Positions 5,254 through 7,829 of a DNA stretch of 7,829 bases are shown piece by piece (position 1 is the first letter of the stretch; every line of letters begins with the position of its first letter). Origin of the DNA: Candidatus Methanomethylicia archaeon (GTDB lineage Archaea; Thermoproteota; Methanomethylicia; CALHIW01); contig CALHIW010000106.1 of NCBI GenBank assembly GCA_938030905.1, positions 1 to 7,829 on the forward strand. Reading direction: 5' to 3'. A model generated the notes under the pieces. The model did not search any database. It was not told where the DNA came from and saw only the letters and a program-made list of their open reading frames with translations. The translations under genes and the position numbers were made by a program.

Positions 5254-6366
5254 GTGATTCAGCAAATTATAGGTCAGGATGCTGGATTTAATTCAATATT
5301 ACAGTATATCCTAAGCATTACTGCTTTTCTTTTCATCTGGATTTTACTTGGTAATAGACTTCAGATGATCATTTGGATATGGAATATTAAAAAAGCATTG
5401 AAAGTTTTAAGTGAAATGTCAACTAAAGCGACAAATCAAGTTATAGAGAAAATAAGTAAAGTTGCTGGTAATGATTTCGAAATCTCAAATAAAGTGAAGA
5501 TGTTTCTTGATTTTTTTGTGATATATCCAGTGGATTTAGATCCAAATGGGATCATACGTAAACTTGAGCATTTACTTAATACTGAAAGAAAAAGGACTAG
5601 AGAATTCGTATTATCAATAGCACCAACAGTCGGCAGGCAAGATATAGATAACTTTGAGAATCTTTTGGCCATAGTATGGGTTCTAAATATGATATATAAG
5701 TATGTTAGACATAACCTTATTCTAGGTGAAAAAACTAAAAGTCCATATATATTAATGCAACTTGAAATGATTATACCATTGGTTATGAGATATGCTAAAG
5801 CATATTATGATGCTCTCACTTCATTTATTAATTTGCAGCCAATAGGAGATGGAATTGGAGCGCTTGTTGCTGCTAAACTAATACATGGTCAAAAATATGA
5901 AAGAATAGTAGAGGATACAATAACAGCTGAAATATCCTTCGAAGAAAGGAGACTAATTGTTGTTAAAGCTGAGGGCCCGAGCGGAGTTGTTGGAAAACCT
6001 GGAGAAGCTATTTCGAAAATTATTGAAATGAGAAATGGAAATATTGATGGCATAATAATGATTGATGCTGCAATGAAGCTAGAGGGGGAAGAGACGGGCA
6101 GTATTGCTGAAGGGGTTGGGGCAGCTATTGGGGATCCAGGACCTGAAAAGTATAAAATCGAGGAGGAGGCTACAAAACATAGGATCCCTCTATATGCATT
6201 AGTAGTAAAGGAGTCTCTAGAAGACGCCATAACTACTATGAAAAAAGAGATATTTGATGCTGCCGATAAAATTATTGAGAAAATAAAAGCTATTGCTAAG
6301 AGCTATCCAAAGGGTGCAACGTTAATTATAGCTGGCATTGGAAACACCATGGGAATCGGACAGTAA
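5254..6366 (+). CDS. DUF1512 family membrane-anchored protein
   Basis: This 370-residue protein matches the archaeal DUF1512 family, whose function is unknown. The N-terminus (MIQQIIGQDAGF) is followed by one hydrophobic span at about 15-32 (ILQYILSITAFLFIWILL) and an NRLQMIIW motif. It is therefore probably anchored with most of its mass in the cytoplasm. A helical middle holds SIAPTVGRQDIDNFENLLAI and PIGDGIGALVAAKL (196-209). The most conserved-looking part is glycine-rich: AEGPSGVVGKPGEAISKIIE (239-258), IMIDAAMKLEGEETG (268-282), AEGVGAAIGDPGPEKYKIEE (285-304), and a C-terminal IAGIGNTMGIGQ (359-370). These loops suggest binding of a nucleotide or other phosphate ligand, but I see no standard Walker motif. 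GTG 5254 is chosen for its GAGGTG site; ATG 5239 would add five residues (375 aa). The gene stands alone. Confidence 0.8.
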   Translation: MIQQIIGQDAGFNSILQYILSITAFLFIWILLGNRLQMIIWIWNIKKALKVLSEMSTKATNQVIEKISKVAGNDFEISNKVKMFLDFFVIYPVDLDPNGIIRKLEHLLNTERKRTREFVLSIAPTVGRQDIDNFENLLAIVWVLNMIYKYVRHNLILGEKTKSPYILMQLEMIIPLVMRYAKAYYDALTSFINLQPIGDGIGALVAAKLIHGQKYERIVEDTITAEISFEERRLIVVKAEGPSGVVGKPGEAISKIIEMRNGNIDGIIMIDAAMKLEGEETGSIAEGVGAAIGDPGPEKYKIEEEATKHRIPLYALVVKESLEDAITTMKKEIFDAADKIIEKIKAIAKSYPKGATLIIAGIGNTMGIGQ

Positions 6367-6457
6367 AATTTAAAAATTAATATGGTGAAAATAAATCTCT
6401 CTGAGATTCATTAGTTTCCAAGCTTCTATTGAACTGGATAAGGGGTTTTAGAAGTTG

Positions 6458-6489
6458 CTGATTTCAATAAAGACTGATTTCAGTAAAGA
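6458..6489 (+). repeat. 16-bp tandem repeat, two copies
   Basis: CTGATTTCAATAAAGA (6458-6473) is followed directly by CTGATTTCAGTAAAGA (6474-6489), one mismatch in 16. It lies outside any intact gene and looks like a recent slippage or duplication event. Confidence 0.85.
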
Positions 6490-6499
6490 AGAGGAATTT

Positions 6500-6893
6500 A
6501 ATTATAGTAGATGATATAGTTATAAAGTAAAAGGAAATATTACACTTTCAGTAATAGATGTTGTAAGACAAGCTTATCTTAATAAGGAATACATATCAGA
6601 AATTACTTGACAACAAGATCTTTCATCTGAAGAGACCCTGAATCACTGTGAAAAGAGGGCAAAAACATCATATGCAAGGCTTCTGGCTTATTGGAACACT
6701 TAAAGTCTTGATTTTAGAATTTGAACATTAGTCACCTCAGGAGGTTAGTTGAATTTGTTCTCCAAGCTGTTATGTTTTACTACAACTACATGAAGCGGTG
6801 TTTATATTAAGTGAACGTATTCGTGAAGCTACTCTTAGTGGCATTAATTATAGATTTGAATATTATATTAGGATAAGATTACACTTATCTTAG
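6500..6893 (+). pseudogene. Possible relic of a helix-turn-helix regulator
   Basis: No intact gene is present, but two segments read like protein. Frame 6530-6703 gives 57 codons with a single in-frame TGA (6608-6610). It holds VIDVVRQAYLNKEYISEIT and then LSSEETLNHCEKRAKTSYAR, which resembles the recognition-helix segment of Lrp-like winged-helix regulators (SEETVxxHxKRL..G). After stops and shifts, frame 6777-6893 gives 38 open codons (LHEAVFILSERIREATL, then NYRFEYYIRIR). The pattern suggests a gene decayed by frameshifts and stops. The similarity is from memory of family patterns and is weak, so function and exact ends are uncertain. Chance open frames in AT-rich DNA are the alternative, though AT-rich random sequence usually gives more stops than seen in the first segment. 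Confidence 0.3.
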
Positions 6894-7369
6894 CGAATTA
6901 TCAATTAAATTAGATCATTATTTGGAGTTTACAAACCTAAAATTGCAAGGTCTAAGAAATTTAGTTTAAAAGAGACTTCATATACTAATTTTATTAGTAT
7001 ATTCTCATGCCTAGTAAGTTGTGGCAGTAGATTTTAACATTATTTACTCTTAGGTTAGTTGCTTATATTGTCAATTCTATGGAGTGATTGATGACTGTAA
7101 ATGGAGTGAGGTAAGATGTTTCTTCTTCATACTACACATTTTTAATAATCAATAACTATATAAACAAAAGGAAATAAAAAACTTAATTTAATCATATGGA
7201 TTCTACTATTTGAATATTAACAGTCAGTTTTCTTATTTTTTAAACTATTATATTACTTCTCCTTATTTCTCAATTTTATAAGTCCATATTTAGCATTAAG
7301 CAAGTTGTCATTTATTTAAAATGGATGTAATTAAATGAAATTGTCAGAATTTACTTCAATAATCGACAA
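6894..7369. other. Gene-free AT-rich region
   Basis: No ORF with a plausible start is seen on either strand. It holds a perfect palindrome (6980-7002, listed separately), a direct repeat ATGGAGTGA at 7079-7087 and 7101-7109, and otherwise low-complexity AT-rich DNA. Confidence 0.4.
6980..7002. repeat. Perfect 10-bp palindromic hairpin
   Basis: ATATACTAAT (6980-6989) and ATTAGTATAT (6993-7002) pair exactly around a TTT loop. It has no neighbouring gene start and no following T-run. A relic operator or a chance AT-rich palindrome are both possible. Confidence 0.6.
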
Positions 7370-7378
7370 ACTTATAAG
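7370..7378 (+). promoter_or_regulatory. TATA box of tRNA-Trp
   Basis: ACTTATAAG with an upstream ACAA BRE-like sequence is centred about 26 nt before 7401, the first base of the self-complementary leader. A second TATA-like GATATAATG (7383-7391) would start transcription near 7412 and remove most of the leader. The perfect pairing of the leader favours the first. Confidence 0.5.
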
Positions 7379-7400
7379 TTATGATATAATGTATTCCAAG

Positions 7401-7413
7401 GGCTAGACGGGGT
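7401..7413 (+). other. Pre-tRNA-Trp 5' leader that pairs with the tRNA body
   Basis: The leader GGCTAGACGGGGT is complementary to the precursor. GGCTAG (7401-7406) pairs with CTAGCC (7439-7444, D-arm), ACGG (7407-7410) pairs with CCGT (7432-7435, acceptor), and GGT plus G1 (7411-7414) pair with CACT in the intron (7425-7428). It provides the exon-side helix and part of the central helix of the acceptor-stem BHB. Confidence 0.65.
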
Positions 7414-7416
7414 GGG

Positions 7417-7430
7417 ATTAGTAGCACTAA
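7417..7430 (+). other. 14-nt acceptor-stem intron of tRNA-Trp (position 3/4)
   Basis: The intron is ATTAGTAGCACTAA. The BHB central helix is GGTG (7411-7414) with CACT (7425-7428), including one G-U pair. The bulges are GG|A (7415-7417) and AA|G (7429-7431), each cut after the second base, and the terminal loop is 7 nt (7418-7424). The outer helix is ACGG/CCGT, extended by GGCTAG/CTAGCC. Splicing gives exactly GGGGCCG, the complement of the 3' acceptor strand. Confidence 0.82.
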
Positions 7431-7465
7431 GCCGTGGTCTAGCCAGGTATGATGACGGGCTCCAG

Positions 7466-7495
7466 ATAGGTAATAGTGAACAATAATGCGGGGAG
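7466..7495 (+). other. 30-nt canonical intron of tRNA-Trp (position 37/38)
   Basis: CTCC (7460-7463) pairs with GGGG (7490-7493) as the 4-bp central helix. The two bulges are identical, AG|A (7464-7466) and AG|A (7494-7496), each cut after the second base. The anticodon stem is the outer helix. The intron is too short to hold the box C/D guide RNA found in the tRNA-Trp introns of many Euryarchaeota. Confidence 0.88.
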
Positions 7496-7531
7496 ACCCG
7501 TTGGGCGAGGGTTCAAATCCCTCCGGCCCCA

Positions 7532-7541
7532 TTATTTCTTT
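7532..7541 (+). terminator. T-rich tail after tRNA-Trp
   Basis: The T-rich stretch TTATTTCTTT follows A73 directly. Archaeal polymerases stop at T-rich tracts without a hairpin, so this is a likely tRNA terminator. The run is broken, so confidence is limited. Confidence 0.4.
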
Positions 7542-7730
7542 AAATGTAGGTTTAGTTTATGCCAGATTAAATATCTCATAGAGTTATATTGATAATCTCA
7601 TAACCCTAAACCTCTTAAAACTGAGTGAGAGATGGCTAAATAACTATACTTGCCACTTAATAAACCTAGAATCTTAACTTAATAAGGAAGTGGTTTCAAA
7701 ATATTTAAGTCTTGCTACTTTATGGTTTTT

Positions 7731-7829
7731 ATGGGGTTTTGTGAGTTTAGTGATCTTGAGTTGGGCTTATTAAGTCTCTTCCTTCTTCTAGGTCTGGGGG
7801 TAGGAGAACTATTGTTGATGATGGGTTGT
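7731..7829 (+). pseudogene. N-terminal part of an IS5-type transposase, frameshifted, cut by the window edge
   Basis: From ATG 7731 one frame reads MGFCEFSDLELG. The neighbouring frame, from about 7763, then reads GLIKSLPSSRSGGRRTIVDD. Joined, these give the beginning of the DUF4096-type DNA-binding domain found at the N-terminus of many IS5 transposases (F.dlEW.LIk.LLP..r.gGRr.vDD). The join needs one extra base at about 7760-7766, so the copy is probably frameshifted; the ATG frame itself stays open to the window end. It differs from the IS5-like relic at 180-936, so it is a separate insertion. Because the gene runs off the window, its catalytic domain and state cannot be judged. Confidence 0.5.

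Larger units (their letters stand above)
7414..7531 (+). tRNA. tRNA-Trp(CCA) with two introns (3/4 and 37/38)
   Basis: Mature sequence after removal of two introns: acceptor GGG (7414-7416) joined to GCCG (7431-7434), pairing with CGGCCCC (7524-7530); discriminator A73 at 7531. The D-arm is at 7437-7453, G26 at 7454, and the anticodon stem ACGGG (7455-7459) pairs with CCCGT (7497-7501). The loop C-T-CCA-G-A gives anticodon CCA (Trp). The variable loop is TGGGC, and the T-stem GAGGG/CCCTC has loop TTCAAAT. The acceptor cannot be completed from bases next to GCCG; it needs the GGG 14 nt upstream, so an intron there is required. CCA is not encoded. An archaeal tRNA-Trp is expected to have the 37/38 intron. 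The acceptor intron is unusual. Confidence 0.92.

Noticed and set aside
5436..5672. 78-codon ORF on the - strand
   Set aside because: It lies wholly inside the DUF1512 gene in the opposite frame and has no domain or promoter of its own; it is a shadow of the real gene.
5889..6230. 113-codon ORF on the - strand
   Set aside because: It is antisense to the conserved glycine-rich part of DUF1512; its Ser/Ile/Pro-rich composition is typical of a shadow frame.
7079..7109. ATGGAGTGA direct repeat with TTGATGA between, as an sRNA or CRISPR-like unit
   Set aside because: There are only two short copies, no further units, and no box D.
7652..7692. CCACTT/AAGTGG as terminal repeat of the right-edge IS
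   Set aside because: It is a six-base match only and both arms lie on the same side of the transposase start.

Overview
The window is about one-third GC and carries archaeal informational genes: an archaeal MBF1 homologue, the alpha subunit of transcription factor E, a PUA-domain protein related to archaeosine transglycosylases, and two uncharacterised archaeal families (DUF2122-like and DUF1512-like). Promoters are TATA boxes about 25 nt upstream of apparently leaderless starts. Both tRNA genes are interrupted by introns with bulge-helix-bulge (BHB) folds, two of them at non-canonical positions. Together this points to a thermophilic member of the Thermoproteota (crenarchaeal side). The order cannot be fixed from the sequence alone.

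Layout. Positions 1-2060 are a decayed accessory stretch. A broken IS5-like DDE transposase lies on + (about 180-936), and a broken IS6/IS240-like transposase on - (about 1385-2060). Between them is an intact, short ORF for a single-span membrane peptide (1240-1335, -) with a good Shine-Dalgarno sequence. From 2097 to 6366 the window is well-kept core genome: the PUA protein (-), then divergently aMBF1 (+) and tfe (+). tfe ends directly against the 3' end of a tRNA-Val gene on the opposite strand. The DUF2122-like gene (-) lies just upstream of that tRNA, and the membrane-anchored DUF1512 gene (+) follows. From 6367 to 7369 there is about 1 kb with no intact gene: a tandem repeat, a probable relic of a helix-turn-helix regulator, and palindromes. 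tRNA-Trp (+, 7414-7531) follows, then another IS5-type transposase start, apparently frameshifted, running off the right edge.

The most striking content is in the tRNA genes. tRNA-Val(UAC) has an 11-nt intron at position 25/26 that folds into a minimal BHB. tRNA-Trp(CCA) has the usual 37/38 intron plus a 14-nt intron inside the acceptor stem at 3/4. The exon side of that second BHB is supplied by the 13-nt 5' leader, which pairs with the acceptor/D-arm region. After the first cut this leader could hold the three-nucleotide 5' exon in place.

Two proteins of basal transcription (aMBF1 and TFE-alpha) sit side by side, and the rest of the core block is tRNA genes or probable RNA-related proteins. 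I see no CRISPR array, defence island or biosynthetic cluster.
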